Shown: positions 24,701 to 36,430 of the stretch, piece after piece
Layout of the letters: the number at the start of each line of letters is the position of its first letter
Position numbering within the stretch: the first letter of the stretch is position 1
Assembly: GCF_000150275.1 (NCBI RefSeq)
Contig: NW_002060947.1
Location: 2,407,740-2,471,739, forward strand
Length of the DNA stretch: 64,000 bases
Origin: Trichoplax adhaerens
Taxonomy: Eukaryota > Placozoa > Uniplacotomia > Trichoplacea > Trichoplacidae
Direction: 5' to 3'
Made by a program: the position numbers and the translations under genes
Notes under the pieces: generated by a model
Told to the model about the DNA's origin: nothing
The model's input: the letters and a program-made list of their open reading frames with translations, nothing else
Databases searched by the model: none

Positions 24701-25028
24701 CAACAATTTCTAGTAACTGCCAGCTTTAAGGATTGCTCCCTTATGATCTCAGTACGCCCTAACAAAGCTTCGATATCTAATGCTATCCAGTAAGATACTA
24801 TCGAAATCAATGTCTGTACGTAGATCAACATAGTGACTGCATACCGTACTCATTTTTTCTTCAAATTATAGAGGCAGAAAATCATCTTTGCATTACGATT
24901 ATTCAGTTATGCTAATAGATTTAGATATCAAGGATATATCCCGTATAAGAAAATATATGAAATTAATTAAGGAAGTAAGCAAAAGCTATATGGAAAGGGC
25001 TGAAATTCCTTACAAAGTGTGCAAATAA
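21762..25028 (+). CDS. IPPK: Inositol-pentakisphosphate 2-kinase
   Basis: Fourteen exons join in phase: 21762-21845, 22258-22302, 22601-22684, 22767-22833, 22997-23157, 23308-23403, 23524-23582, 23680-23752, 23837-23937, 24094-24186, 24274-24452, 24564-24613, 24698-24789 and 24872-25028, giving 446 aa. The enzyme phosphorylates inositol pentakisphosphate at the 2-position to make InsP6 in nucleus and cytosol. Family motifs are the N-terminal YKGEGNAHVV nucleotide-binding loop (residues 15-24), FCVEIKPKCGY near 142-152, QYCPLDLFS, a FKDCSLMISV segment and the C-terminal SVMLIDLDIK. Length is slightly below the human enzyme (491) because a low-complexity insert is absent. The donor of exon 7 is GTGTGA; exon 12 uses the acceptor at 24563 because nearer ones break the phase. 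Confidence 0.95.
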
Positions 25029-26242
25029 CATTAGTTGTAATTCCTCGCTCAGAATGTTTCTATACTTGGACAAGACATGTTTTAATAACGACAAAGTGTA
25101 CTGCTTTCATTCTGATCATGATTATAATTATACTTCTCTCTATGTACTGAAACCCTAACACGTATCCATCACAGTGACTTAGTTTTAGTACAAAGTTCCG
25201 TACGATTTTGTTAATTATAGAATATTTCGGAATAAAAAATTTAATCATCTAAGTATTCTAATTAAGCTTACGATTTTTGGATATGAAATCACGCCAAGAT
25301 AACGAAAATTTGAAAAAATTATAGCACTTTCAAATTTAGTGATGGCTGTGTTGTGTGTGAATTAATAACAGTAATTGCAATAATATCGTGCTGCAGACTG
25401 TGACAGCAACGTAATCTGTAAATGTCTTTTTATCAATCTTATGAGAAACCTGTTATGTGTTACATGAAAACGATATATATTAATTTATAATTTACAGTTA
25501 ATAAATAAAAGCTAGCATTGCATCAATACACCATAAGTACTGTACATTGTACTTAGTGCATTCAAAAAATGATGTATTTTATTGTATCTGGGATTACTAA
25601 ATAAAAAGATCGGTATCCCTTTCTCTCTCTTTTCTTTCCTAGCCCCTGATTGTACTATACTGTACAGCAGTGCTCCGTACAATCCTATTGTTGATTGTTT
25701 AATGCTTTCTATCTCAATTAATAAGTGGCAGCTATCCGTCCGTTTCAGATATACTGTACAGTATTGTGTGTTCCAGCCTGGAACTTCCAAGTCTTAAAAG
25801 GATCATTTCCTCCTAAATCATCGAGCTAAAAAAGAGGAGTTACAACTAATTGTACAGTGTAAAGTACCGTACAGTACAGCAAACGGAGAGATTGACCAGT
25901 AGTCATAATGTACTGTACAGTACTATTGTAGAAGCGCGGTACAGGAAGATCAAAGTACTGTACTGTACTGTACAGGACTTTTACTTTGTACTGTACAGCG
26001 CCCTTCTGAAACTAGTACTGTACTGTACACTACATTTTTTGATTATTCCGTAAAAAAGTTTCATTTGCTAAACCATGGAAATCACTTTGTAGTTCGCTAA
26101 ATCATTAACAATCCTGTAGTGTAATCATTGGAAACGAGAGCAGAACGCTCAAATAGCGTCGTAACTTCTTTGAAATTTACAATGTTGACATAAAATACAC
26201 ACGGTCTGATTATAATAATCATTATACTGTAATTAAAAAATC
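25029..26242. other. Spacer upstream of DNAJB9 with palindromic repeats
   Basis: About 1.2 kb between the IPPK stop and the DNAJB9 start. The first 500 bases hold nothing recognisable. The part nearer DNAJB9 (25540-26035) is rich in TACTGTAC/GTACAGTA repeats. Open frames at 25512-26053 run through these repeats and are rejected. Confidence 0.6.
25540..26035. repeat. TACAG/CTGTA palindromic clusters upstream of DNAJB9
   Basis: Units occur near 25540, 25660-25672 and 25750-25762, and densely at 25850-26035. The cluster ends about 200 bases before the DNAJB9 ATG. Confidence 0.85.
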
Positions 26243-27975
26243 ATGAAACTTTTTGCTATCTTCGTTTGCTTGTTAGTTTTTATTGATGAATTAGTTGAGT
26301 GCAATCGATCAAAAAGCTTGTACGACATTCTGGGTATTAGACGCGATGCCAGCGACAAAGAAGTGAAACGAGCCTTTCGTAAATTAGCTATTAAGTACCA
26401 TCCAGATAAAAATAAAGACAAAGATTCGGAAAAGAAATTTATTGAAATTTCGAAAGGTAAATGTTTAAAATCCTCAAAGTTTATACGGTTTCTTATGACC
26501 TTAAAAATAAGTAACCGTTTCCAATGCACTACCAATCTATGGCGTTAAGATATACCGCAACGTACAGTATGTTATCCAAACTTCCTGTCTATTTAGTACA
26601 TAAAATCTTTTTCACAAGTAAATGATCTACGTAAACTCGTACAGTACTGTACTGTATACTAAAAACGTACCTATACTATATATTATATAATTGTGTATTT
26701 ATTCCTTCATATATGTAGCGTATCAAATTCTATCCGATAAAGGTAGGCGTCGGTATTACGATAGATATGGTACCGCTGATGCACCCGTCCCAGGAGAAGG
26801 GTCTTATCCAAGCCAGGATGAGCCATCATTTCAGAATTCAGCTGAATTCCCTGACGTTGATGGCTTTTCCGGATCCAAATATACTTTCTTTGGAGATCAA
26901 GATAAATATTTTGATGATGATCAATTGCATACCAAAGATAATTACAATTACAATCGCCGAGGATGGAAACGAAAACAGTTTTTCTCGTTCGACGATCTCT
27001 TGAACGACGATCTCTTTGAGGATAAATTATTTCATGGCGATGAAAGTATTGGTGAGATCTAATGACTATAGTATATGTGAAAAATATAAAAAATTTATAC
27101 AGTAATGTAGCTAGTCATCGTCTTATTGAATTAAATATGATTTTTAATGGCTTAAATTGTATTGTAGTTTTGCAACTAACAGTATCCCGATAAATGTACA
27201 TTGTAAATTGCATTTCGAAGCATTTCAATTCGTGTCTCCACACTTTCATCTAATTTTATCACTGTATAGTAAATTTCGGTCTACGTGCCATTTTCCTGTT
27301 GTCACTGTAGGCGACTCGTTCTTCACTAACTTTAAGTCACGTTTCTCCGGTGGTCGCCATTTCTTTAATATACATGGTCCATTTCAAGGTTGATCTGCGT
27401 TTTGCACCTCACGATCGCTAGCCTTTGCGGCTAAGTGTAATATAAATATGCTTCTATAGTATAGGAAGCCTGTTATCACTCTTATATAGTAGACATATCC
27501 ATAAGTGTAAGTAAGTAATAAATCGTTAAAATCTCCCTATAGATGACTTCTTTGGTAATTCTGAAGCTGATGCTAAGAAAATACATCCTGATCGACGACA
27601 AGACCGCTTTACGGAAGAATTCTCAAGTATGTTAATACAGTATATGTAATATATAAATGCGAATTGCTAAGAAATGCATTAAATCCTCATTACGTCTCAG
27701 ATATATTTGTAATAGCATTGTTTCCAATTTTCTATAGATATCTATATTTTCCAAGCTCATGTGTACTACTTATGTGTATATTATAGCTCTATGTACAGTA
27801 TCATTATTCCTATTAATATGATATAATGTACAGTATGATGCGATATGTTGTAATGTTATGAAGCCAACTACTGTTCTTACAATTAACAATTAATATTACA
27901 GATGACGAATCAACTTGTAAAACTGTTACCAAGCGCATTGGAAATATTGTCACAACCGAAACATCATGTTCGTGA
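26243..27975 (+). CDS. DNAJB9: ER-lumenal J-domain co-chaperone DNAJB9 (ERdj4)
   Basis: Four exons: 26243-26456, 26719-27051, 27543-27626 and 27902-27975, giving 234 aa (human 223). A signal peptide occupies about residues 1-20. The J domain follows, with [20 protein letters not shown], the HPD triplet at 53-55 and [16 protein letters not shown]. The middle is Asp/Phe-rich ([14 protein letters not shown]), as in ERdj4. The C-terminus, [19 protein letters not shown], matches the conserved two-cysteine tail of DNAJB9 and decides the assignment over other J proteins. It would stimulate BiP ATPase in the ER and take part in ER-associated degradation and IRE1 repression, as known for the mammalian protein. 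No KDEL-type signal is seen, as in the mammalian protein. A poly(A) signal follows at 28008. Confidence 0.93.
26638..26660. repeat. TACAG/CTGTA repeat in DNAJB9 intron 1
   Basis: GTACAGTACTGTACTGTATA lies near the end of the first intron, another example of the 5'-biased placement of this repeat. Confidence 0.8.
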
Positions 27976-28007
27976 TATTTACAGCAATGTTATAAACATA
28001 TTTGTGT

Positions 28008-28013
28008 AATAAA
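28008..28013 (+). terminator. Poly(A) signal AATAAA of DNAJB9
   Basis: AATAAA lies 33 bases after the TGA stop of DNAJB9, at a usual position for 3'-end formation of a short 3' UTR. Confidence 0.55.
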
Positions 28014-29280
28014 GAAGTTAACTGTCGTCACAATAGATCTATACTCGTATTGTGTATTACGAAATCATTAATTAAGTAGTGCAATGCTACTTCCAGCTTT
28101 TGGAAAGGTTTGATTCATTTCTGTTATCGAACAGATTCTAGAGATGTAAAAATCTGAATCTGTGTCTTGATGTTAATAGTATAATCATAAATTTAATTTA
28201 TTTCTTGGTTCATTTGTATCCACGACACAAAATATAAATGTATAAGGCTAATAAATGTTAGTAATTATGATAAAAATTTGAATCTAATTCTTGGATTTGA
28301 TCTAAAAGTTGTACCTTTGAATTTAATATCCTGCTGAATTGTTCATTGACTTTAAAAATATCATCGTATAGTTAATTGCTACCTGCGCGAACATTTTAGA
28401 CCTTGCAGCCACCACAGCTCTGCTGCCTGGATTCGACAATATAGCTTATACGATATACTTCAATAATTATATGTAACACAATTGCAGGCTGATCATAAAA
28501 CTATTTTTTTAGTATTCCAGCTATTGTACTACTACCTACAGCAAAATATTTCTTTCTGTACTAATCCGTCCTCATATTAAATCCTGCTGTAATAAGACCT
28601 TCCTTGAATGATCGATTGATCACTTTACATGTTGTAAGATATATTTCGATGCACGTAAAACTAATTAATTATATACTGTATATATCGTAACAAAGTATAA
28701 TAATCTAAAAAGTGTTACTACTTTCTATGCGTTTAGTGTAACTAATTGTAGACTATCATGAGATCCCTATTCACAATTCTTCCAGTGAAACTTATTGGTT
28801 ATATCTGTTGTACATATACAAGATTATGAACTTCAAGAACGGATGCACATCTTATCTTTAATTAATGGTGATACCTTGCCCTCCCACTAGGAGGAATAGT
28901 TCGAACCCGCAATCGATGAAGATTTTGCAATCTGTTGTCGCTACTGCAAGGCGATAATTTTATAATACTGTAATGTTTCATGCAGAGTCGTAACAGCTTA
29001 AGCATATTTACAATAACTCTAGTCATAGTCTCTAGTATATTCTGCCAGTCAATAACATGTAGCTCTTTTATGAATCCTTTAATGCTAATCATCATCAGTA
29101 GATATGATCGCTATTAATTAAATTTAAAAATCAGATGGTTGGGTACAGTAGCGCTTAAAACATCGTATTTACAATCAAATTAGTAGACGTTAACCATAAA
29201 TGTTAGGAGGAACACTGTACGTTGTACGGTGTATACAGAAATCTACAATCAGTGATCAACTTCCAGTTGACCTAAAGAGT

Positions 29281-29337
29281 TTTAATGCTATAAAAGTTTT
29301 GTTAGTCTAACAGAAAAAATTTTATAGCATAATTAAG
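29281..29337. repeat. Imperfect hairpin, about 25-bp stem
   Basis: The left arm (TTTAATGCTATAAAAGTTTT then GTTAG) pairs with the right arm (CTAAC then an A-rich stretch and TTTTATAGCATAATTAA) with few interruptions and a tiny loop. It may be a foldback element remnant. Confidence 0.6.
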
Positions 29338-30124
29338 GAGCTCGCTCAACAATAGCTAGTAACAAAAAGTAAACTAGAAGGTATTACAATGATACACGAT
29401 AAAATTGCTTTAGTTCTCTCTACTCCCTTGATATCGTCAAATGAGCATCATATACCGACACGGACAGACTAAGCAAGCGGATAGAATAGAATACAATTCA
29501 ACTCGCGCTCCCAAAACTACCTTATACACAAGGTTATTGGTACAGTAACAAGCTAAGGCTAGACATACTACAAGATAGCAGTTGAAGTTATAAACAAATT
29601 TGAGACCGTCCGTCAAGTACACCATTACCGGTACGGCAATATTTAATGATAAAAATACTACCAAGGTCTTGCTTTTTCGAGCGTTTTTTTAAATCTTAGT
29701 AGCTTGCGCCCGAGTCGTTACAGTCACACAATAAGGGAACTATATCAACAATATTAGACGTTTTTGATCTCATTTACTTGACAGTCAAAGCAAGGACTTT
29801 TAGCAAGTATTCGATCTCTTTCATGCATAGTACTGAATAATAGATCGTAGAAACGCTGCATTTTTTATAAACATATAATTCTGTCGGATCAACGTAGGTT
29901 CTTCAAATGGCAATAATATAATCAGTAATTAATTTAATTTTAAAACGAATTATACAAGGTACAAGTAGTTTGCTTACAGTAAAAGAACGGTTAAACTAAG
30001 GTCAGAAATTATCCTAGTTAACACAATCGTATTACATTATACACTATACACTCTGTTGATTCTGCATTGCAAACGAATCTAGGTATAAATCAGAAATGTG
30101 TTAATTAATCATATAAGTGCAGGT

Positions 30125-31483
30125 TTAATTTGCATGCAATCCCTTTATCATAATACCATTTAATGAGAGCGCATAAAGGAATCTTTGCTTAGACATTTCG
30201 GTAACGCCGTGAATAGCAAAGACAGAGTCAATTTCATCTACAGATACGTTATAAATACTTGGACCTTTGAATAAATCAGTTCGAAATCGCTGATCATGCT
30301 TAGGCTTTACGCCTTTCTTCTCAGCAAGTAAGCTTATATACACATCCTCAGCAAACGGTAATATCGGTATATCCTTGAAAGCTGTTACGATTTCCATCAA
30401 AACATCAAAAGTCATTAAATATGCAAACCCAGTGCAGGACGGTGGATATACATTACCGTGAAATATGCTCCATAATTTAGCTTGATTCTTCCCAATTTTT
30501 CGCTTGACATGCGCTAATTTGATAGATAGATTCTTCCTCGTGAATACATTGCAAAGCCATAATTTATCTGGTCCTCCCTTCTTTTTATTAATTAATTGAT
30601 TTACGAATTCGAATATTCTCGGAGAATTTAAGAAAATATCGTCATCACCTTTAATAGTAAAATATGGTTGACAAAAATTCCAAGCCCAAAGCATCCCAAG
30701 GATTGTTTTCAAGGTTTTATTATGAGGCGTATCATCTAATCTCGCAAAAATTATATCTTGGTATATTGCAGATTCCCTATAGACAGCATTATTAATTTCT
30801 GCGTTCTTACTTTGGCCAACAACGAATAAAGTACGCCACGCATACGGATGTTTATTAACGTGATTAAATTCACTTCCATTTCCCCAAGTTTGTCGAATAC
30901 CATTACGTCGATAGAACCGATCTGCTCTAGAATTTATCATCACCAAAATTATCGCCTGTTTGACACAAGGGCTGGCAGTGTGATCTTTTAGCAAACCGAG
31001 ATTTACGGAAATCTTTTGTGGTGATTTATGATTGACATCGACAGTAGGAACGATCATCTTATTTTCCATAACAAAACGATTCAAATAGTCCCCATAGTTT
31101 AAGTGATAACTAAATTTCTTTTCTGGAGGATTGTCGTTAGAAAGTTTTACGAAAAGCTCCTGTGTAGTTTCCTCGAGAGAAGCCAGGTTGTTCATACTCA
31201 AACCGTTCAAACCATCATTGAACGATAGTAGCTGAGTTAAGTCTGCATGCGTGATATTTCCCGCTGATAACTTATCATAGGTAAAACGATCGACCTGTAA
31301 AGTTTGAGATACGGTAAAACGGTAACTGGGTAGCTGTCTTTCCAGTAAGACAGCAGCATAATATAACAGTAAAAAGCAAGTGAAGTTGAATATAAGGGCA
31401 AGTTGCAAGAATCTCCTGCAACTAAACATAGCAACAGTAATGGGCGTAGTCGCAACGACTTCTAAGTGATTCACTTGCTTCAT
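30125..31483 (-). CDS. Beta-1,3-glycosyltransferase, family GT31, intronless
   Basis: A type II Golgi membrane enzyme of 452 aa counted from the first ATG (31483); a second ATG at 31429 lies just before the membrane anchor (FLQLALIFNFTCFLLLYYAA) and could also serve. GT31 motifs appear in order: CVKQAIILVMINSRADRFYR, GIRQTWG, YQDIIFARLDD, NKTLKTILG, the catalytic DxD region as KGDDDIFLN, YPPSCTGFAYLM and FAEDVYI. Several N-X-S/T sites (NIT, NGS, NKT, NLS, NVS) suit a lumenal protein. It should add galactose or N-acetylglucosamine in beta-1,3 linkage to glycoprotein or glycolipid sugars; donor and acceptor cannot be told from the sequence. The lack of introns, in a region of intron-rich genes, suggests an old retrocopy or simple intron loss. 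Confidence 0.92.
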   Translation of the reverse strand: MKQVNHLEVVATTPITVAMFSCRRFLQLALIFNFTCFLLLYYAAVLLERQLPSYRFTVSQTLQVDRFTYDKLSAGNITHADLTQLLSFNDGLNGLSMNNLASLEETTQELFVKLSNDNPPEKKFSYHLNYGDYLNRFVMENKMIVPTVDVNHKSPQKISVNLGLLKDHTASPCVKQAIILVMINSRADRFYRRNGIRQTWGNGSEFNHVNKHPYAWRTLFVVGQSKNAEINNAVYRESAIYQDIIFARLDDTPHNKTLKTILGMLWAWNFCQPYFTIKGDDDIFLNSPRIFEFVNQLINKKKGGPDKLWLCNVFTRKNLSIKLAHVKRKIGKNQAKLWSIFHGNVYPPSCTGFAYLMTFDVLMEIVTAFKDIPILPFAEDVYISLLAEKKGVKPKHDQRFRTDLFKGPSIYNVSVDEIDSVFAIHGVTEMSKQRFLYALSLNGIMIKGLHAN

Positions 31484-33731
31484 GGAGATTCCCAGAACTT
31501 TCACGATAAATTTGCACACATCTACGGTGTACAACCACCAAACTATACAAATGATCCAACCTATAAGTACGGTAAAAAGTCGTTAGCAACATAATCCTTT
31601 AATGTCGAATCGATAAGAAAGTTACATATACCAATATACCTATTATAAATTATATGTACGTATCTGTCGCTATGCATAATTCGATAAACATTAAACATTC
31701 TACTATAACACGGTACTGTAGCCCTAAAAATAGAGTAAAAAATAGCTATGTGCTGTATACTATACCATGGACTACACATAGCCGTTGAGAGAATTCGAAA
31801 ATTAAAGCAATTGTAGCTGGTCAGTATCACTCCTTGACGTTACTGTATACATATGTAACTACCGTGCGACTCGTAGTACAGTACGTACAATTGTACAGTA
31901 TCAGCATGGACTACTGAAATTACTAGTACAGTAGTCCACTACTATATGAGCTACACGGACAGATTGCTTCTTAAAATCAATCAGCACGCTCCTATGCGGC
32001 ATTATCATAGGGTAATTAAAGTAAAAGAAATGCAAGCAAGTTAAATTCGAGAGTGTACAGTACAGAAACAAAGTTAACTGTACAGTATATTGATAAGCAT
32101 ATTTCATCTAAATACTGTACAGTCACCGCAAGATATCGTAGAGAAGTACTGTACAGTGCAGAACCTGGGTGCAGTTTAGCAGATTAATATTATTATTACT
32201 ATTAATTTTTTTCACATTGTACAGAATAGTAATACTGCATTGTTACATATATGTATCACTGTACAATGTGTTTTAGATTGTTTCAGATATAGAAAAAGGG
32301 AAAAAATATAACTTAAACTAACATACAAATGCTGTACTATATACTAACATCTAGCAACTGTTCATGGAAGAATTGTCAAAGCACATAGCAATAATTTTGT
32401 ATGTAATACTGTACTTTGCCATCACAATATTTGAAGAATTAATAAACACATCGTACTGTACGTACTGCACTCCGTAAAAATCCATTACCGTACCATCATC
32501 ATCAGCGTTAACGGTTGACCATTGCATTCATGTAGATGTACTGTAGATTCACCTCCAATGGCAAGAAATTTAAAATACCGTGTCATAATCTTGCGTGTTA
32601 ATGAATTAGCGATGGCCATCGACCCATGTAACAAATTTTAGAATTCGTTTTGCCATCCTAGATATACCGTACAGTGTACAGTGCACATTATACAGCACGG
32701 TACTGTACAGTACAGTACAGTACAGAAATTTTCAGTCTGCGAGTACTGTACTGTGTGTGTACTGTAGAGGACCGTTCTTCTTATTCTAGTAATCTACTGT
32801 ACTGCACTGCGTATACGCATACTGTACAGTACAGTAGTCCATTAAATTTAATGAATTTAATTTTATTACTGTACAGTACAGTATGCTCGACATTTTTACA
32901 GTGTGGAAAATACAGTGAACAGTACAGTATACTGTACAGTACAGTACACTAGGATCCGACCGGACCAGGCCATGAACACCTTCACTAGTAACTATAGTAC
33001 TGTACAAAACACCATTGATTGATGTACAGTATGTACTGTAAATTGTAGAACAGGCCGTCCGGTACGGTACTGCAATGTACAGTACAGTACAGTACCGTAC
33101 TATCATCGTTAAGAGGTTAAATAATTCAACAGCAGCATTAAGTTAACACATGGATTTCTTCCATACTGAACCTATAGTTCTGTAAATACCTTAAAATTAA
33201 TCTGAGAAATGGGTAGAAAACTGAATAAAAATTAGCCAAGAAATAGTTCGTACGTGTTATTAAAGTTTAATTTTCAAAGAAATCTATATATTTGATGCGG
33301 AGACGTTGAAAAAACCTATTTCTCTCGTACTTTCTTAACAAGATTTTCGTTTTCGCCAATGCCGTCCATGGTTTGTTTTCTTTTGCACTTTATCGTATTT
33401 CTGTACTGCAGTGTACAGTACAATCTCGTACTACTGTATATACAGTACTGTACTGCGCAGTAATTGACCAAAGATCTACAGGCTATAGACTCTACAATAA
33501 TTCTGTACAGTACTGTACAGGTACATTACAGTACAGTATTGTGATCAGTTCAATACGCAACTGGTCTGGTACAGCCATACAGGCTCTCTACAAGATCAGT
33601 TATCACGCATTTCAGCGCGTGCGATACCGTGCAAAATCGCTATCGTATCTTAAATTACTGTGATTGATTGACGTAAAAGGTGGGTACCGCAGATAAGTAA
33701 TAACCAATCAATTATTATATTTTATAGTTAT
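31484..33731. other. Spacer rich in palindromic repeats
   Basis: About 2.2 kb upstream of the GT31 gene. Repeat clusters lie at 31870-32150, 32660-33100 and 33405-33540. The open frames at 32674-33106 and 33373-33663 consist largely of these repeats and are rejected. No gene is supported. Confidence 0.6.
31870..33540. repeat. TACAG/CTGTA palindromic clusters between GT31 and the next gene
   Basis: The densest parts are 32665-32725 and 32815-33100, with repeated TACTGTACAGTACAGTA-type strings in both orientations and palindromic centres. Some units have single-base variants such as TACGGTACTG. Confidence 0.9.
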
Positions 33732-35144
33732 CTAGAATGGCGCCGAAGGTGATTTGTCCTGCTGACACGACTATCAGTAATTAGTGATAAATGAACTATA
33801 AACTTGAAGAATAGAAAAAATTCATAATTTAGATATCAAAATTCTAAAATACTGTACAATGTACATACAGTATCACCACTACAGTACTAATAAGAGAGAC
33901 TACAAAATGGTGGGTAAAAATTAATGCGCATACTACTACAGAAAGATGCACTGTGTACTGTACAGTACAGTATGAACAATAAACGGAACTATTATAAGGG
34001 TTAACGGAGGCTGTACGGAAGACACGGCGCGTGCCGCACCTCCGCTCCGAACGATCGTGGGAATAACGCACATACAGACTGATACAGTATTTGAGTTAAT
34101 AAAATCATCTGTTTACTGTAGTTTTGCGTCATTGACGGCAATAAAACTTAATAGCTGCTTGCAGCAAACCACATACGTACAGTTTGCTGATCTAAGATTG
34201 GGTGATTTGTCATTGCACTGTTGGAACTTTGGAACGAATATACTGTATATACAGTATATAGTATACACCACATAACGCAACACCTGATTAGAAGGTAACT
34301 GTTTACGCAAAGTAATTGATAAATAATAATAACTGATGGATGTAGAGAAGTGCCGTACCTTATATTTTCTCTCCAGGGGATTCCTTTCCATTGTGCTGTA
34401 TGTAATTGCACCAACGCCAAGCTGTCTTGCCATATCTTCAGTGATTCATTTCTTCTTTAATTGATTTTTACGGTTAATCCATTATACCTGTATATATCGA
34501 CCAGTAATACGTATCGGTTTCTCTGCTCAGTTTCATACCGATGGGTTATATATATAAGTAAATGTAGTTAAAGTACCTAATGCAAAGTTATAGAAGAATT
34601 TCATGTTAGCCTTTAATCATACAGTATTGTGCTGTACAGTACTGTAAGCGTTACTAGACGGCTATAATTATAATTATTATTATTATAAACTCATAGTCGC
34701 CGTATGTACTGTTCGTAGTAGGAAAATAATCGTTTAAAATTGTGACCTAATCTGCAGTATGCGTTCACTGTACGAACAGGTACGAATACTATATACTGTG
34801 CTATACTGTTTTTCGCGCATTATCATAAACTGTAGGAACAGTAAGTGGTGTATTGCAGTTTAGCCCTATACGGCTAACAGTTTAATAAATCATTTTGCAA
34901 TATATAATAAGTACAGTACAGAATACTGTACTATGCTGTATACCGAATTTATTATTTTAAAATTAGAATTATTAGCACCAGTTCAATTAACAGTTAATCA
35001 CTCCACAGTTTAGAATTTCATATTATAGAATTAATTTGTTTTAATAGTATATAAATATATATGATTATAATATAATCGCCAACCTATTTTTCCGCCTGCT
35101 CTGGTCACTTCAGTTACGGAATTTGAAATTTCGTGGTAATGCAT
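33732..35144 (-). CDS. Possible small three-exon gene, 55 aa
   Basis: Minus-strand exons 35144-35084, 34435-34359 and 33761-33732 fit in phase (1, then 0) and give a 55-aa product. The middle exon is the most coding-like, with ARQLGVGAITYSTMERNPLE and a donor AAG|GTACGG. The first exon starts with ATG and reads SVTEVTRAGGKI; the last is only nine codons plus stop (QDKSPSAPF). Donor 1 is GTTGGC, which is weak. The family is not recognised. A palindromic repeat cluster (35188-35260) lies just upstream of the proposed start. The middle exon could instead belong to a differently built gene. Confidence 0.33.
33850..33975. repeat. TACAG/CTGTA repeats
   Basis: Short clusters at 33850-33870 and 33955-33972, inside the last intron of the tentative 55-aa gene. 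Confidence 0.7.
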
Positions 35145-36430
35145 GGCAAGTCAGTTCTAGTCGTTATACCGTGTGGTGCAGTTACTCTAATGTACAGTAC
35201 ATGCAGTACAGTACACTGTAGAAACTTGTTTAGTCATTACAGCACTGTACAGTACTGTAGTTTCAACGTTTACGCTTTCTATTATCTACAGTAGAATATC
35301 AATTTTTTTATTCCTATCAACAGATGTTAGAAAAATTCTGGAGTTTTAGAAACTCCTGATTGCATCTAATTTAGGCGTACTAATACAGTGTCCCTGATAC
35401 TTTATTAAAATTGCAATATAGTACTGTACTCTTTATTTTGCAGTCAATCCCCTATAAATTATACTCTTAATGTTCTGCAACACTGAACAAATCCTACATA
35501 CAGTATTTATTATACTGTATGTGCGTAATCTAGTGTACAGTATAGTACTGTAAAATAGATTTAGGGTTTAAACGCGACGGAATCACTTTACTTATTTAGC
35601 TATGTGTGTTTTTGCAAAGTTATTCGCGTTATGTCGTTGACGTTGACTTGTGTAACAATATAGTACTAGCTCTGCGAGAATACTGATACTCACCTTTAAA
35701 TTGTAGTAACTCAACTGTTATTGGATCTTACTATTCTCGTTCATATTATTCGGCTTTTATCCCGTATACTTTTTTAACTATTCAGTAGTAATAAAATGGG
35801 AAATGCTCACCAGTTAGCATGGATCCTGCTAGTGGTATACACTCACGTACTGTATGTAGTGTACTATACAATACGTCGCTCGAGTAAGTACGGTATATCT
35901 TGCTCTGCTGTCTTCTACTATCAAGATCGTATTGAAATTAGTTATTGTAAATTTATATAGATATGTAAATTCCCACTTAGTTTATAGTTATAATTAGCAA
36001 TGAAGAATAAAATTTGGCATAGATGCCACATTATTTAGGTTATTAGCAACTGATCTTGCTAAGCAATTATTTACGTGAAAGTTAGGCCTGGAATACAAAA
36101 TTTTCCTTTAGGGCAGTAAAGGAATATTGGGGATCGCATTAAAACTGTGTAGTCAGGAACTTAATCATGCATAGATGTATTGGCTTTATGGTAATATAAA
36201 AGCCGTTGTTGTTGTCTAACTGTGTTTAGTGCATGCTGTAGAATCAATATAGGCACTGTTGCGACAGACCCATTGGCATAAGCGGTTATTTTAGTATGAA
36301 TGTTTGTAGTATTAATTACAGAGAAATGTATTAGCCTTTAATTAACTTCCATTATGTTTTACTCCGTCAGAACAATTGGTTCAATTTAGATTCGCAGTCG
36401 GCTTGTCGCCATTGGAATTGGAGTTTAACA
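35145..36430. other. Divergent spacer upstream of the GATA gene
   Basis: About 1.3 kb. Palindromic repeats lie at 35188-35260 and 35520-35552. The 800 bases directly before the GATA start codon hold no recognisable feature apart from AT-rich sequence. Confidence 0.5.

Larger units (their letters stand above)
27976..30124. other. Convergent (3'-3') intergenic region DNAJB9/GT31
   Basis: About 2.1 kb. It contains a hairpin at 29281-29337. It also holds a hydrophobic open frame on the minus strand (29437-29680) and, above it, a minus-strand frame starting MQRFYDLL near 29859. These could be exons of an unrecognised gene but do not join in phase. Dense CTGTA/TACAG clusters are absent; only isolated half-sites occur (for example 29147 and 29215). 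Confidence 0.4.

Noticed and set aside
28862-29095. GGTTCGAAC-like string suggesting a tRNA T-arm on the minus strand
   Set aside because: The bases around GTTCGAAC do not pair as a T-stem and no cloverleaf can be drawn; no tRNA was found in the window.
29770-29861. Minus-strand start-exon candidate MQRFYDLLFSTMHERDRILA with donor CAA|GTAAAT
   Set aside because: It looks coding but ends in phase 0, while the nearest downstream frame (29437-29680) offers no phase-0 acceptor.
32674-33106. Overlapping open frames of 92 and 106 codons on opposite strands
   Set aside because: These are also repeat translations; a pentamer repeat lacking in-frame stops yields long spurious frames.
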